Shown here: positions 5,298-5,334 of the stretch, one piece after another | How positions within the stretch are numbered: the stretch's first letter is position 1 | Layout of the letters: every line of letters starts with the position of its first letter | Origin: Coriobacteriales bacterium | GTDB lineage: Bacteria > Actinomycetota > Coriobacteriia > Coriobacteriales > UBA8131 | Reading direction: 5' to 3' | Length of the DNA: 5,334 nucleotides | NCBI GenBank assembly: GCA_031286245.1 | Contig: JAITUO010000009.1 | Span: forward strand, 1 to 5,334 | Made by a program: the position numbers and the translations under genes | The notes under the pieces: model-generated | Database searches by the model: none | Told to the model about the DNA's origin: nothing | Seen by the model: the letters and a program-made list of their open reading frames with translations, nothing else

Positions 5298-5334
5298 ACA
5301 ACAAAGATGAGAGCGCGGCTGCTGACAGTTTGAG
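5294..5334 (+). CDS. Start of the gene after comM, probably dprA by synteny (3' end outside window)
   Basis: An ATG at 5294 overlaps the comM stop (ATGA) and opens a frame that stays open to the window edge, giving MNNKDESAAADSL. GAGGGG lies 6 bases upstream inside the comM coding sequence. Thirteen residues are too few to identify a family. In many bacteria, especially Firmicutes, the gene directly after comM/yifB is dprA, which loads RecA on incoming single-stranded DNA. That identity is inference from gene order only, so no symbol is given. The 4-base overlap suggests translational coupling with comM. Confidence 0.6.
   Translation, partial: MNNKDESAAADSL

Noticed and set aside
1..5334. 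Mobile elements, CRISPR arrays, tRNA or rRNA genes, phage or defence genes
   Set aside because: Both strands were read for transposase-like frames, regularly spaced repeats and tRNA-like sequence; nothing was seen, and the gene content is core chromosome.

Overview
This 5.3 kb window looks like a piece of a bacterial chromosome from a Firmicutes-like (probably clostridial, anaerobic or facultative) organism. Three things point that way. The gene order rplS - rnhB - yraN - comM - (probable dprA) is a housekeeping cluster well known in Firmicutes. The RNase HII carries the N-terminal extension, with the NDPRK...QT element, seen in Bacillus-type enzymes. The secreted multiheme cytochrome is anchored by a lipobox. 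This placement is inferred from family resemblance; no database search was possible.

Layout. Positions 1-309 (+) hold the C-terminal part of a MetQ/NlpA-type methionine-binding lipoprotein. Positions 310-431 hold a convergent intergenic region with a very strong hairpin. It reads as a terminator for the minus-strand gene, and one arm is duplicated. Positions 432-1661 (-) hold a complete pentaheme cytochrome c nitrite reductase (NrfA) that stands alone, with no nrfH beside it. Positions 1662-2022 are a divergent regulatory region, with a good sigma-70-type promoter for rplS and an operator-like dyad upstream of nrfA. From 2023 to the end, all genes run on the + strand: rplS (ribosomal protein L19), rnhB (RNase HII), yraN (UPF0102, nuclease-like), comM (YifB-type AAA+ ATPase), and the first 13 codons of a gene that overlaps comM by ATGA and by synteny is probably dprA.

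How the genes fit together. MetQ delivers methionine to an ABC importer whose other genes would lie to the left. NrfA reduces nitrite to ammonium outside the membrane, either in respiration or as detoxification. The rplS-to-dprA block combines a translation gene with nucleic-acid processing: RNA-DNA hybrid removal, a nuclease-fold protein, and the ComM/DprA pair linked to natural transformation. yraN, comM and the last gene are tightly packed (2-base gap, then 4-base overlap) and are probably one transcript. An apparent promoter and two dyads precede yraN.

I see no previously undescribed multigene system; most of the window is ordinary core genome. The points that deserve a second look are: (i) NrfA lacks the His that should be the distal ligand of heme 5, although every other ligand and active-site residue is present; (ii) NrfA has its own lipobox and no adjacent nrfH; (iii) rnhB seems to be initiated at a non-canonical AUC codon placed 6 bases after a perfect AGGAGG; and (iv) several unexplained dyads and repeats lie in the intergenic regions.
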